DNA of 55,026 nucleotides from an uncultured Bacteroidota bacterium (GTDB taxonomy: Bacteria; Bacteroidota; Bacteroidia; Chitinophagales; Chitinophagaceae): positions 1 through 55,026 of the forward strand of contig CAIUZK010000219.1 of the NCBI GenBank assembly GCA_903903635.1. Reading direction: 5' to 3'. Shown here piece after piece: positions 1 through 8,657 of the stretch (within the stretch, counting starts at the first letter, position 1; every line of letters starts with the position of its first letter). A program made the position numbers and the translations under genes. The notes under the pieces were generated by a model, which was given only the letters and a program-made list of their open reading frames with translations, was not told the DNA's origin and ran no database searches.

Positions 1-14
1 ATTAGGTCCAAATC

Positions 15-45
15 ATTGCGCATTTTGTAGTTGGGTGTGCAATTT
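15..45. repeat. 31-base direct repeat, copy A
   Basis: This copy begins ATTGCGCATTTTG and ends GGTGTGCAATTT. It matches copy B at 225-255 with three differences in 31 positions. The ends are near-inverted (TTGCGCA and TGTGCAA). No family is recognised. Confidence 0.6.
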
Positions 46-224
46 CTGTCTGAACCATGATTTATGGGATTAAAAGATTACATGATTGAATTTGGCAGAT
101 AATATTGGAATTTGAAGCATTGTGTTAATCTGAGAATTTATGCTGGGTCTTAGAATTGCACACTGCGCAAAAAATATTTTGTTGCACAATTTTTTATTGA
201 TAATCAATAGATTAACTACTATAA

Positions 225-265
225 ATTGCGCATTTTGGGGTTAGGTGTGCAATTTTGTGCGCAAT
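225..265. repeat. 31-base direct repeat, copy B, plus inverted arm
   Basis: Positions 225-255 repeat copy A. Here the first arm ATTGCGCA (225-232) also has a perfect inverted partner TGCGCAAT at 258-265. A partial related block (AATTGCACACTGCGCAA) lies at 154-170. The role is unknown; it could be a protein-binding array or the remains of a mobile repeat. Confidence 0.55.
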
Positions 266-432
266 GCTTCTATTTTGGATTTTGACTTTCATGATATGGT
301 TATTTGATATTAGTTGATGAAATTTAGCCCAAAGGTAAACTGAATAATCTATAATTCCAAATAAAATGGAGTTTTTATTTTAGTGGCAGTTTAGTGGAAT
401 GGAGTGCAAAAAAGAATCCTAATTGTGAGCCA

Positions 433-505
433 ACCTGATTATGGAGTAATATCTTACCTGCGCGAGGTTGTTGGTCAGAAAATAAGACCAACAACGGCGG
501 AAAAA
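433..505 (+). repeat. Hairpin repeat, best-preserved copy
   Basis: The unit contains a perfect 10-bp inverted repeat, GTTGTTGGTC (467-476) and GACCAACAAC (486-495), with a 9-base loop, followed by GGCGGAAAAA. The 5' part (433-475) matches 3758-3800 at about 80-85% by eye. The tail ACCAACAAC-GGCGGAAAA recurs at 4046-4062. Confidence 0.6.
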
Positions 506-553
506 TCAGTACATCTTAATGCTATCTGTTTTAATGCCGGTGGATTTTATATG

Positions 554-3274
554 TTATTTAATGGCAATGGATGTTCGTATCCTATTCCAGGTGTCGTTAA
601 TATGGCTACTGGATACAGGTTTATTTCTTAATTGAACTTCTGATATAGCTCCTGTGTAATAATGCATGTAACCAAGATTACCTATAAATAATTTCATGGC
701 GGAGTTAATAAATGGTTTAACAAGCGGATGAGTGGTAATAAAGGCTCCATTCTGATACATTTCGAAATGATCGGGATAGACATTTATTACACAATACACC
801 CATTCATTTTTGGGAACCGGCAATATAAATCCTTTGCCATTTAATGCAAATAAGCACTTAGCTGCATTTGTAGATATGCCAAAAGCAAATCCTGAGGAAT
901 CGGTACTATTACCAATAAGGGTAGGCAAGTCAAAGACCTGTTCATTTGAGTGAAATAATAACTCCAGAGAAAATTCCTTCTCTAAGTTTACCGGATTAAT
1001 TCCGAGAGCATCATTAATGCGGCTTTCCGTACCTGTATTGTCATCAGAATATTTGCGATAAGTGACTTGCTCACTGTCATTTTTAAAGAAAGCGTTTATC
1101 GGGAGCCGGGTAATTCTTTTATCTGCAATCTTAACATAGCCATTGCTATTAGTATATTCATAAGCTGAAGCAAAAGCTGCCATTGGTTTGGAAAGGAATT
1201 CAAGGTCGGACAAAGAAAATGGGGTTATAAAAACCCTGAATGAGGAATCAACAATTTGTTTTTCCAGCCTGTCTAAATCTTTTTTCAAAAAAAGGTTTGT
1301 AAAGCCCGGATTAAAGGCTGAACATCTCTGGTCGCCATCAAAAAATAACGCCTGAAATTTCCTTAGGGTTATCACATGAATTTTCTGAAATTGGGTTGAG
1401 TTTTTACTGATGAAATCTTTGCTACCTAAAACTACGTTCATCTCAGAATTGAAATTTGCTTTATCAGTTTCCTGGCTTATCAATTCATTGAATTTACCTG
1501 AATTAGAAACGATTTCGAAAAAAGAAACAGTAATAACAAAAAGAAACACAATAAAAATGCCATTTAGAACCTGGATGTTTCTAACGCTTATTTTCCTCCA
1601 GAATTCATCTGCTAATAATGTTATGAGTAGGAAACTAAATCCGGAGCAAAACGACAGATTCCAATTGTGACTACGACCCTGGAAGTAGAAAAAATAACCA
1701 GTGGAAATAACGAAAACAAGAAATACAATGGCAGTTCTGTTTGTTATTGTTCGGTGATATATATTGGATACTGAATAAATACATCCAAGTATCAGAAATA
1801 ACACAATCAGGTTCCAGGGGTGCAATAAAGACATAGGAAGCAATCCGAATCCAAGTTTACCGAAAATAACTATGGTCGACCACACTTCAGTCATATCAGG
1901 AGAGGCACCATAAAATAAATAAACAGTAAGTTTAAAAGCATAGAAGACCAATGCTAATGTAGCCGCTGCAACTATACAATGAGATAGTATCTTTTTGATT
2001 TGCAGCTCACCGGATGCCGAAAACAGGTCAATAAAAAGCAAGAACGAAATCCAGGATAGATAACACACAATACCAAATTCGGGATTCCACAATACAGAGG
2101 ATGCCATAATGAAAAAGCTTATCCAATATAAAATCCGAGTTCTTTTATTTAGATAGAGCATAGCAAGAAAAAGGAGCGTAGAAGGGATAATGTAACGGAT
2201 GGAATAGAAGGCAAAAATCGAATCGAAATGCTCAGTGAATTTGAACAGTAGAAATGGGAAAAATAATATGCTGAACATGCCCAAAAACAGGATGACTTTA
2301 TTTTCCACAAATTTTGCCAGGCAGTAAAAATTGAGAGTAAATGCAATGGCCTGAAGCAAAGCCATCACCAGTGAAAATTTAAAAACACTCAAACCGATAA
2401 TGCTGAATAATGGATGCAGAAAGTGCGGGTATAATCCATAAGCATTTGTAAAGCCATCTGTAAGCATAGGAACTCCTGCATAAACCTGAGTCATTGAATA
2501 ATAAACAGCTGAAAAGTCGAGTTTATTTTCAGGCTGGTACGGAAAATTGAATGTATTCATTATGGCAGATGCAATGATCAAACCACCAACCATTGTATAT
2601 CCAATGATGGATACAATTGAATTGAAGTATTTATGCTTATGTAATTGGTGTTGCTTGAAACCGATAAAAAAAAGAATGGCAACAATCGGTATGATCATAA
2701 AAGAATAGATCAGCAAATGATTGCCCAGAAACAGGTCTTTGAAATAAAAATCAAAATTCGTTGGGCCGGCATAATCCCGGGAAATAATCGGGGTATCACC
2801 AGCATTTTCAGAGAAAGGATTAATAGCCGTAAAGTCAGAATACACTAAAGCAATGAGCCCCATTAATCCTGCCCCGGCAATTATATTGAAGTATGGAGTA
2901 TTGGGCAGTTTTTTGATCAGTAAGTTTTTGGAATAAAATCTAAAAAACAGGAATAAACCAATTGGAATAGTGAAAAGGCCTGACAAAAAAATCAGTGCTT
3001 CCTTTGGCTCTGGCCTAACCAGACCATTGTCGATCAGTACTTTGCCGGCATGCGATTTTAATGATGCAACATCCGGTTGATAAATGTCCGAAATTAATAA
3101 GGCTAAACAAGAAAAAACAAGAATTGTACTTAAGATAGTGAATAACCAGATAAGCGTGGTTTCCTTAATTTGGTAGTCACTATCGGGTGGTATTTTGAGT
3201 TCTGAATCTATTTCGGATTTATTTATGGGAGTTGAGCTTGCTGCAAAGAATTTAAATGGATTTTTCAATTTCAT
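554..3274 (-). CDS. Large multi-pass membrane protein, GT-C-like, with C-terminal LamG-like domain
   Basis: This 906-residue protein is not a family I can name over its whole length. Residues 40 to about 590 are mostly hydrophobic membrane segments. A loop near residues 250-290 carries Asp and the run YGLYPHFLHPLF, the layout of GT-C/PMT-type glycosyltransferases, which use lipid-linked sugars outside the inner membrane. The last ~150 residues are soluble and beta-rich (motifs PTLIGN, FEMYQNGAF, LFIGNLG) and resemble a LamG/concanavalin sugar-binding domain. I infer a transferase with a built-in glycan-binding module. The gene stands alone and lies between copies of a decayed repeat (433-505 and 3758-4062), a possible sign of acquisition. 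The assignment of the catalytic half is tentative. Confidence 0.7.
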   Translation of the reverse strand: MKLKNPFKFFAASSTPINKSEIDSELKIPPDSDYQIKETTLIWLFTILSTILVFSCLALLISDIYQPDVASLKSHAGKVLIDNGLVRPEPKEALIFLSGLFTIPIGLFLFFRFYSKNLLIKKLPNTPYFNIIAGAGLMGLIALVYSDFTAINPFSENAGDTPIISRDYAGPTNFDFYFKDLFLGNHLLIYSFMIIPIVAILFFIGFKQHQLHKHKYFNSIVSIIGYTMVGGLIIASAIMNTFNFPYQPENKLDFSAVYYSMTQVYAGVPMLTDGFTNAYGLYPHFLHPLFSIIGLSVFKFSLVMALLQAIAFTLNFYCLAKFVENKVILFLGMFSILFFPFLLFKFTEHFDSIFAFYSIRYIIPSTLLFLAMLYLNKRTRILYWISFFIMASSVLWNPEFGIVCYLSWISFLLFIDLFSASGELQIKKILSHCIVAAATLALVFYAFKLTVYLFYGASPDMTEVWSTIVIFGKLGFGLLPMSLLHPWNLIVLFLILGCIYSVSNIYHRTITNRTAIVFLVFVISTGYFFYFQGRSHNWNLSFCSGFSFLLITLLADEFWRKISVRNIQVLNGIFIVFLFVITVSFFEIVSNSGKFNELISQETDKANFNSEMNVVLGSKDFISKNSTQFQKIHVITLRKFQALFFDGDQRCSAFNPGFTNLFLKKDLDRLEKQIVDSSFRVFITPFSLSDLEFLSKPMAAFASAYEYTNSNGYVKIADKRITRLPINAFFKNDSEQVTYRKYSDDNTGTESRINDALGINPVNLEKEFSLELLFHSNEQVFDLPTLIGNSTDSSGFAFGISTNAAKCLFALNGKGFILPVPKNEWVYCVINVYPDHFEMYQNGAFITTHPLVKPFINSAMKLFIGNLGYMHYYTGAISEVQLRNKPVSSSHINDTWNRIRTSIAIK

Positions 3275-3675
3275 TTAATTAAAGAAGTATAGTTTGTTTG
3301 CTGTTACCATGGTGAGACAAGGTGCCTGAATTGTAAATATAATAATTTAATTGAGCCTAATCGGTTTCTTTAACTGCGTATTTTTAAGCTTTGATAAAAC
3401 TGGACAAGAAAAAATCCCTTGTATTTATGAAAAAACTACTGACTTTAGAAATGGTATAGTAAAACTTAAATGAAAAGAAGGTTATATCAATAAAATGGAA
3501 CGCAATTTTGGGATGATAAATACAATCATTGACCTACCCAATAAAAATTAAACATGTAGCATGTTAATTTTACATGCTCATCAATTATGTTGGTAAAAGT
3601 TATCTTTTTTCATTAAAAAAATCAAAGTTCAATTTACACTTCAAGTTGCACTGCAAGCTGAATATTTGTGGCATG

Positions 3676-3704
3676 AAAAAGGGAGTTACAAATGAATGTA
3701 ACTC
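3676..3704 (-). terminator. Putative intrinsic terminator, minus strand
   Basis: A perfect 8-bp stem GAGTTACA (3683-3690) / TGTAACTC (3697-3704) has a 6-base loop. Read on the minus strand it is followed by CC and five T (3676-3680). It could end a transcript from the T9SS gene about 440 bases upstream. Confidence 0.45.
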
Positions 3705-3757
3705 ATAGACATTTAATCGTTTAATTATTTTCCCCTCCAACGCTTGAACCTGGGCAC

Positions 3758-4062
3758 ACATGATTATGGGGTAGTATGTTACTTGCGTTAGGTTGGTTTA
3801 CGGCATTTGCGGGATGTGAGGTTGCTTCGCTGCGATTGGCTATGGTAACCTCTTGATTTAGCTTTGGTAACAGCTCGCAATGACCCACATTTTTTAGACT
3901 TGCCATGAGTAACAAGTTATAATGCAAGCGAGCTGGACGGGAAAAAGACCAACAACTGCGAAAAATGGAGACTCCCATGGGATGGAAGTGTTTTCAATAG
4001 ACTTCAGTGTGAGATGCCTTTCACGAGGCTGTTTGTAGGTGAACACCAACAACGGCGGAAAA
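3758..4062 (+). repeat. Cluster of decayed hairpin-repeat copies
   Basis: 3758-3800 matches the 5' half of the 433-505 unit. 3927-3965 keeps the right arm GACCAACAAC. 4025-4062 keeps both arms (GTTTGTAGGTG / CACCAACAAC) and the tail GGCGGAAAA. The orientation is the same as the copy left of the 906-residue gene. Confidence 0.5.
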
Positions 4063-4144
4063 TTAGTCTTTTTAATGGAGGGTAGTGTGGTAATGACGGC
4101 ATTCAATAGAGTAGCAACCCCAATCTTGGATTTTCAGTTTTAAA

Positions 4145-5056
4145 CTACTGTCTCACAAACTGCCTTACTTCTGTACCATTTATCCTGATGAGGTAAATAC
4201 CTGGTGGCAGGGTTGCTACATCTACCTGAATTTTTTCTGCATTGTATTCATGCGAAAATATTGTTTGGCTAAGGAGATTGGTTATGGTTACCTGATTTAT
4301 TTTTTCGGTTGATGAAATTGTAATTTTCGATTCGGTAGGGTTGGGGAATATTGTAAAGTTGTTTTGAGGCATTAATTCATACTGACTTAGCGACGGAGAA
4401 CAATTTGTTAAGTTATCAAATGTAAGCGGACCTAGTAGTCCCCCAGTAATAACAGGATTGCTGAGTGGATATGCCAAACCATGTGTCTTGAAACAGATCA
4501 TCTGGGATGAAAACTCGAAGGATAAATATTGATTAATCGGGTATAACAAACCATTTACACAACCTATTTCTTCAATTACAGTGTAATCTATACTACCAAA
4601 ATACTCTGCACTAAACGTCCATATCTTATACCATAATCCATTAATAATAGTAGAATCTAATCCAATTACCCTGTTTTGATCATACACTATACCGCCTATT
4701 TCTGATTTGAATGTGTCACCAACGCCTAAGTTGAAATCATACAGCAATCTTTCTAAAGTATCGGAAGGAGTAGCGTGAGAAATTATAAAAACCTTCTTTG
4801 TAATAGTATCTTCTCTGATCCATCCTCCGGACCCATCATCAACAAGGCCATGGTAAAGCACGCCGCCAAAAACATGGGTAGCTGAAGTATAAAATGACGG
4901 TATTGATACGAGATGGCGAGGCAAAAAATCAGGTGGGTCGCAACAACTAAGCTCATACATTTGCCAGGTATTGGTTGTTTCATTAAACCTTATCCTTTGC
5001 GCATAGGATGAAATGGTTGAAAGAGACAAAATAGCTATAAGAATTAGCTTGTTCAT
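4145..5056 (-). CDS. Secreted protein with T9SS type A sorting domain
   Basis: This 303-residue protein has a cleavable signal peptide (residues 1-19, ending SSYAQ). Its C-terminal ~70 residues have the type A T9SS sorting-domain pattern: FPNPT near residue 237, then alternating beta strands and LPPGIYLIRI before a short basic end. In this family the domain directs transport across the outer membrane and is then removed or anchored. The middle region (residues 20-225) is not recognised; it is rich in Asp, Gly and aromatic residues and has several Cys (CC near residue 38), like many Bacteroidota surface proteins. The T9SS machinery itself is not in the window. A near-consensus -7 box (TACCTTTA, reverse complement of 5084-5091) lies just upstream. 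Confidence 0.8.
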   Translation of the reverse strand: MNKLILIAILSLSTISSYAQRIRFNETTNTWQMYELSCCDPPDFLPRHLVSIPSFYTSATHVFGGVLYHGLVDDGSGGWIREDTITKKVFIISHATPSDTLERLLYDFNLGVGDTFKSEIGGIVYDQNRVIGLDSTIINGLWYKIWTFSAEYFGSIDYTVIEEIGCVNGLLYPINQYLSFEFSSQMICFKTHGLAYPLSNPVITGGLLGPLTFDNLTNCSPSLSQYELMPQNNFTIFPNPTESKITISSTEKINQVTITNLLSQTIFSHEYNAEKIQVDVATLPPGIYLIRINGTEVRQFVRQ

Positions 5057-5460
5057 TTCATAAGCTTATAATATAAAGGTAATAATTTATTCGACATCCC
5101 GAAAAAAATCTTATTATATTAGGGAGGAGAGTTCTACACTTTAGGCTTCAAAAAACACAACTACTTCAAAATCAACCGCAGCTTCCAAACAAACCGGAAA
5201 ACAAATAAATCCATGAAATTATACAGATCATTTAAGAAAAACAGCGCACGATTCCATCAAGAGTTTAGATGCGAAAGATTAGTAACTCATCCTGAATATG
5301 CCTGTGCTCATATACAAAACCAATAGGGTTAGTATCCGGTTTCCACACTGTGTGTACCGATGTTAATATTCACTTTAGTTATTCACATCTGTGCATTACT
5401 TTGTTTTTGCAGCCAAGGGGAACTAAGTAATTTCGGTAGCGAAAAGAAAGCAGAAAGAGA
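5057..5460. other. Divergent intergenic region
   Basis: These 404 bases separate the minus-strand T9SS gene from scpB. I see a possible minus-strand -7 box at 5084-5091. A 37-codon plus-strand frame at 5213-5326 has no recognisable product and is not called. No structured element stands out. Confidence 0.5.
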
Positions 5461-6099
5461 ATGGATATCGAACAACTTATGCCACATGTAGAGGCGCTGG
5501 TTTTTGCAAGCGAGCGGCCCCTGACACAAATAGAAATGACCGAGGTTCTGGGTCAGGCGCTGGAAACAGTGATTGAAGCAGAGCGTATTGCTACATGCCT
5601 CGATGCTATAAAAGAAAAATATGATGCCGAGTACTATCCGTTCCAGCTCAGGGAGATAGGCGGTGGTTATCAGTTTCTTACCAAAAAAGCTTTTCATAAA
5701 ACCGTATTGCAGCTCAATGGCGACAAGCACATCAAGAAGCTCTCTACTGCCGCTATGGAAACTTTGTCGATTATAGCCTACAAGCAACCCATTACAAAAA
5801 GCGAAATAGAATATATACGCGGTGTAAGCGCCGACTATAGCATACAGAAACTGCTGGAAAAAGAACTGATAGTTATTTCAGGCCGTAATGAGAACATGGT
5901 AGGTAAACCACTGATCTACAATACCAGCAAGAATTTTATGGATTACCTGGGTATCAATTCACCATCGCAACTGCCCCAGCTCAAGGATATTACTGATATG
6001 CAGATAGTAATGCCTACCAGTGGCCAGGATGCGCTGCCGATGGATACACCCAATATAGTAATGGTAACAGAGCAGGGAGCCCTGAAACAGGCTTCCTAG
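5461..6099 (+). CDS. scpB: Segregation and condensation protein B
   Basis: ScpB dimers form part of the Smc-ScpA-ScpB condensin that compacts and segregates the chromosome. The 212-residue protein has the usual tandem winged-helix layout. It starts MDIEQLMPHVEALVFAS, and the middle carries the conserved AMETLSIIAYKQPITKSEIEYIRG run (residues ~98-121) and VSADYSIQKLLEKELI, typical of ScpB. The last ~40 residues are a low-conservation tail. The start at 5461 has an AG-rich stretch (GAAAGAGA) immediately upstream. scpA and smc are not nearby. A strong intrinsic terminator follows, so the gene appears to be transcribed separately from the peptidase gene downstream. Confidence 0.93.
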   Translation: MDIEQLMPHVEALVFASERPLTQIEMTEVLGQALETVIEAERIATCLDAIKEKYDAEYYPFQLREIGGGYQFLTKKAFHKTVLQLNGDKHIKKLSTAAMETLSIIAYKQPITKSEIEYIRGVSADYSIQKLLEKELIVISGRNENMVGKPLIYNTSKNFMDYLGINSPSQLPQLKDITDMQIVMPTSGQDALPMDTPNIVMVTEQGALKQAS

Positions 6100-6125
6100 T
6101 GGAAGATATAGCAAATTCACAGCTG

Positions 6126-6152
6126 GCCGCTTCCTTCTGAAGCGGCTTTTTT
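6126..6152 (+). terminator. Intrinsic terminator of scpB
   Basis: A perfect 8-bp stem GCCGCTTC (6126-6133) / GAAGCGGC (6139-6146) with a 5-base loop is followed by six T (6147-6152). Confidence 0.85.
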
Positions 6153-6215
6153 ATAGTGCGCCCGGGCTTCAAAATTCATTGTTCCATATAGTATATACCA
6201 AGACTCTTTTTATAG

Positions 6216-6223
6216 TACATTTG
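6216..6223 (+). promoter_or_regulatory. TAnnTTTG -7 box of the M28 peptidase gene
   Basis: TACATTTG matches the Bacteroidota -7 consensus TAnnTTTG and lies 15 bases before the chosen ATG at 6239. I see no convincing -33 TTG at the usual distance. Confidence 0.45.
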
Positions 6224-6238
6224 CAGCAAATACACATT

Positions 6239-7894
6239 ATGACGAAACGTATTTTTACTTTCTTGATTCTTATTGCATTTTATGCACCTTGCCAGTTGGC
6301 ATTCGGACAGAGTAAATCAGACAAGAAACTGGCCAGGAAAATCAGGGCTGAAATTACCTATCTGGCTTCTGATGAACTGGAAGGCCGCCGCACGAGCACT
6401 CAAGGCGAATCGAGAGCTGGTGATTATATAGAAGCCTACTATAAGGCAGAGAATATCCGTCCTTATAAAAGCACCTATAAGCTCCCTTTTCATTTTGTGT
6501 ATGGCAAAGAAGTTGGCACAGGCACGCAGATCCGCATCAGCAATATGGTGATGCAGCTTAAGGAAGATGCTTACCCACTTCCGTTCAGCGCTAATAAGCA
6601 TGTAAGTGGTGAAGTGATGATGGATGTGCTGGAACAGGGCAACATCTGGCTCGTGCCTTTATACACCAACCAGGACCAGTCCAACGATCCTCATTTCGAG
6701 GCGGACAAATACATGCATGAAAAAGCCAAAGAGGTTGAAAAACAGGGGGCATCCGGTGTGCTATTCTACGACAATTATGGTGGTGGTTATACTCCTTCAT
6801 TCGACAAGCACTCAGAATACGAACCAATGGATATCCCGGTTGCTTTTGTAAAAAATCCAGCCTATGTAAAATATCTAGCCAATTCAAAAACACCTGTACC
6901 AATTGATCTGAATATTACCATCAATAAGGCTGACCGTACCGGTACCAACATTGCAGCCTATATCGACAATAAGGCGCCATATACAGTGGTATTGGGTGCG
7001 CATTACGACCACCTGGGATATGGCGAAGATGGAAACAGTCTGTTTGCCAATGCAATTAAAGAACATAAAATACACCATGGCGCCGATGATAACGGTAGCG
7101 GTACTTCTGCCCTGCTGGAGATGGCGCACTGGATTAAGAAAAATAAGAAACTCAAGAATTTTAATTACCTGTTTGTGCATTTCTCTGGTGAGGAGCTCGG
7201 GCTTTATGGATCTAAAGCGTTTGTAAAAGAACAGGGTATCGACAGCGCTCATTTTGCCTATATGCTCAATATGGATATGGTGGGCAGACTTAACGACAGC
7301 ACTCACTCACTTACACTGGGCGGTGTAGGTACATCACCTGTATGGTCAGAGATAGTTGATATGAGCGGTAATGATTTTAAATTGACTATCGATAGTTCGG
7401 GTGCGGGTCCATCCGATCATACCAGCTTTTATTATGCCAATATGCCGGTGTTGTTCTTCTTTACCGGATCGCACCACGACTACCACAAGCCCAGCGATAC
7501 AGCAGGCGCTATCAACTACCCTGGCGAAGTAATGATCATGAAGTACATGCAGAGGGTAGTGACTAAAATGGATAAGGATAACAAGAAGCCTGAGTTTACG
7601 CTCACAAAGCAGAAAACCACCGGCAAATCATCCTTCAAGGTTACACTGGGTATTATGCCCGACTACACTTTCGAATCGGGTGGAGTGCGTGTAGATGGCG
7701 TTAGCGACAACAGGCCGGCTATTAAGGCAGGTATCAAGCAAGGCGATATCATAATCAAGATCGGCGACTTTAAGATAAACGGTATGCAGAGCTATATGGA
7801 GGCATTGGGTAAGTTTACACCAGGTGGTAAAACAACCGCTACCCTTATCAGAGATGGCAAGGAAATGGTTGTGCCTATAGAGTGGAATAAGTAA
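6239..7894 (+). CDS. Exported M28-family aminopeptidase with PDZ domain
   Basis: This is a predicted zinc metallopeptidase of about 551 residues that trims peptides in the periplasm or outside the cell. The ATG at 6239 is preferred over an upstream frame because a signal peptide (MTKRIFTFLILIAFYAP...FGQ) begins there. A PA-like insert spans residues ~115-230. The M28 di-zinc core follows: LGAHYDHLGYG, HHGADDNGSGTSA, HFSGEELGLYGS (catalytic Glu-Glu), NMDMVGRL and SHHDYHKPSDT supply the expected His/Asp/Glu ligands. Residues ~455-551 form a PDZ domain (VSDNRPAIKAGIKQGDII), common in Bacteroidota members of this family. The gene is monocistronic between two terminators. Confidence 0.92.
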   Translation: MTKRIFTFLILIAFYAPCQLAFGQSKSDKKLARKIRAEITYLASDELEGRRTSTQGESRAGDYIEAYYKAENIRPYKSTYKLPFHFVYGKEVGTGTQIRISNMVMQLKEDAYPLPFSANKHVSGEVMMDVLEQGNIWLVPLYTNQDQSNDPHFEADKYMHEKAKEVEKQGASGVLFYDNYGGGYTPSFDKHSEYEPMDIPVAFVKNPAYVKYLANSKTPVPIDLNITINKADRTGTNIAAYIDNKAPYTVVLGAHYDHLGYGEDGNSLFANAIKEHKIHHGADDNGSGTSALLEMAHWIKKNKKLKNFNYLFVHFSGEELGLYGSKAFVKEQGIDSAHFAYMLNMDMVGRLNDSTHSLTLGGVGTSPVWSEIVDMSGNDFKLTIDSSGAGPSDHTSFYYANMPVLFFFTGSHHDYHKPSDTAGAINYPGEVMIMKYMQRVVTKMDKDNKKPEFTLTKQKTTGKSSFKVTLGIMPDYTFESGGVRVDGVSDNRPAIKAGIKQGDIIIKIGDFKINGMQSYMEALGKFTPGGKTTATLIRDGKEMVVPIEWNK

Positions 7895-7928
7895 GCAGTA
7901 ATTAAGGCTTAAATATCTAAATCAATTT

Positions 7929-7966
7929 GTAAAGAGATGAGCGATCATCTCTTTACTTCTTTTTAA
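7929..7966. terminator. Bidirectional terminator between convergent genes
   Basis: A perfect 12-bp stem GTAAAGAGATGA (7929-7940) / TCATCTCTTTAC (7945-7956) with loop GCGA. It lies between the peptidase gene and the convergent gene at 7953, whose stop codon is inside the right arm. T-rich sequence follows on the plus strand. Confidence 0.7.
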
Positions 7967-8582
7967 AGAGGGACAACAACCAACTTATAAATCCAGTGTT
8001 GTTCTTTTCGTTTTCCGGTAAAGGCTCAAAGGGTGGCAATCTGGTTAATGATGGGTCCAGGTAAGTGCCATCAATATCAATGAGTAGTATGTCAATACCA
8101 CCATCATGGAGTATTTCCATATCTCCCTGCAGGTCAGCAATGATGGTCTTATACAATTCCTTGCAGGCTATCAACCTGTTGTAAAAATCAGCAGGCATAA
8201 AAGGGTTATCCTTAAATACTGTCTCCATTTTCTGAATATCGCTGGTGGCTAACCGTTTACTTTCGGCATAGCTTATTGTAGTACTATAGTTCCCCTTGCT
8301 GTATGATATATTGAGTACTTCCTCAAAACGGATAACCAGGCAGGGCCATTCACTTAGTTGTGGTTTTTGGGTATAGGCGCTGTTCCAGAATGCATCAAGC
8401 CTGAATGCCAGAACAAGGGTATTATAGCGCTCCATGGTCACAGCTTCCCATTCCGAATCGTGAAGTGTAACCCGGTCGAACAGATAAGGCGCATTAGTAA
8501 CGCAAGCCTTGCTCCAATTGATACTGCCATCAAAATGTGCTTGTGCCAACCAGCTTTGCTTATCGTTTAATTCTGTACTCAT
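7953..8582 (-). CDS. Uncharacterised protein, 209 residues
   Basis: I do not recognise a family. The protein is acidic, appears cytoplasmic (no signal peptide or membrane segment) and begins MSTELNDKQSWLAQAHFDG. It has a hydrophobic stretch near residues 160-175 (GIDILLIDIDGTYLDPS) superficially like a HAD DxDGT motif, but the order and context do not fit a HAD phosphatase. It ends in FISWLLSLFKKK, a short amphipathic basic tail that may touch membranes. It is the last of three minus-strand genes (MoxR ATPase, 707-residue exported protein, this gene), with 75 bases to the gene upstream. Codon use looks like that of its neighbours. Confidence 0.7.
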   Translation of the reverse strand: MSTELNDKQSWLAQAHFDGSINWSKACVTNAPYLFDRVTLHDSEWEAVTMERYNTLVLAFRLDAFWNSAYTQKPQLSEWPCLVIRFEEVLNISYSKGNYSTTISYAESKRLATSDIQKMETVFKDNPFMPADFYNRLIACKELYKTIIADLQGDMEILHDGGIDILLIDIDGTYLDPSLTRLPPFEPLPENEKNNTGFISWLLSLFKKK

Positions 8583-8657
8583 TATTCAGGTTTCATATTC
8601 TGATCGGATGACAAAACAGGCTAATAATCTGATGATTGATCATGAAGCAAGGGCGAC

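Larger units (their letters stand above)
1..553. other. Gene-free left edge with repeats
   Basis: I see no convincing gene here. The stretch is AT-rich and holds two copies of a 31-base repeat (15-45 and 225-255), related TTGCGCA/TGCACA words between them (154-190), and one copy of the hairpin repeat at 433-505. A 75-codon plus-strand reading frame from 404 runs through the hairpin repeat and into the end of the opposite gene, and is not believed. Confidence 0.6.
3275..4144. other. Gene-free stretch with decayed repeats
   Basis: No credible gene is seen in these 870 bases. They contain a hairpin at 3683-3704 and three decayed pieces of the hairpin repeat (3758-3800, 3927-3965, 4025-4062). 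Two overlapping minus-strand frames (3721-3978, 3894-4106) consist largely of repeat sequence. Confidence 0.6.

Noticed and set aside
404-631. 75-codon plus-strand reading frame
   Set aside because: It runs through the hairpin repeat and into the end of the opposite 906-residue gene, and its product has no recognisable features.
3721-4106. Two overlapping minus-strand reading frames
   Set aside because: They consist mostly of decayed repeat sequence and lack plausible starts and product features.
5213-5326. 37-codon plus-strand frame upstream of scpB
   Set aside because: Too short and without recognisable product, ribosome-binding site or conservation evidence.
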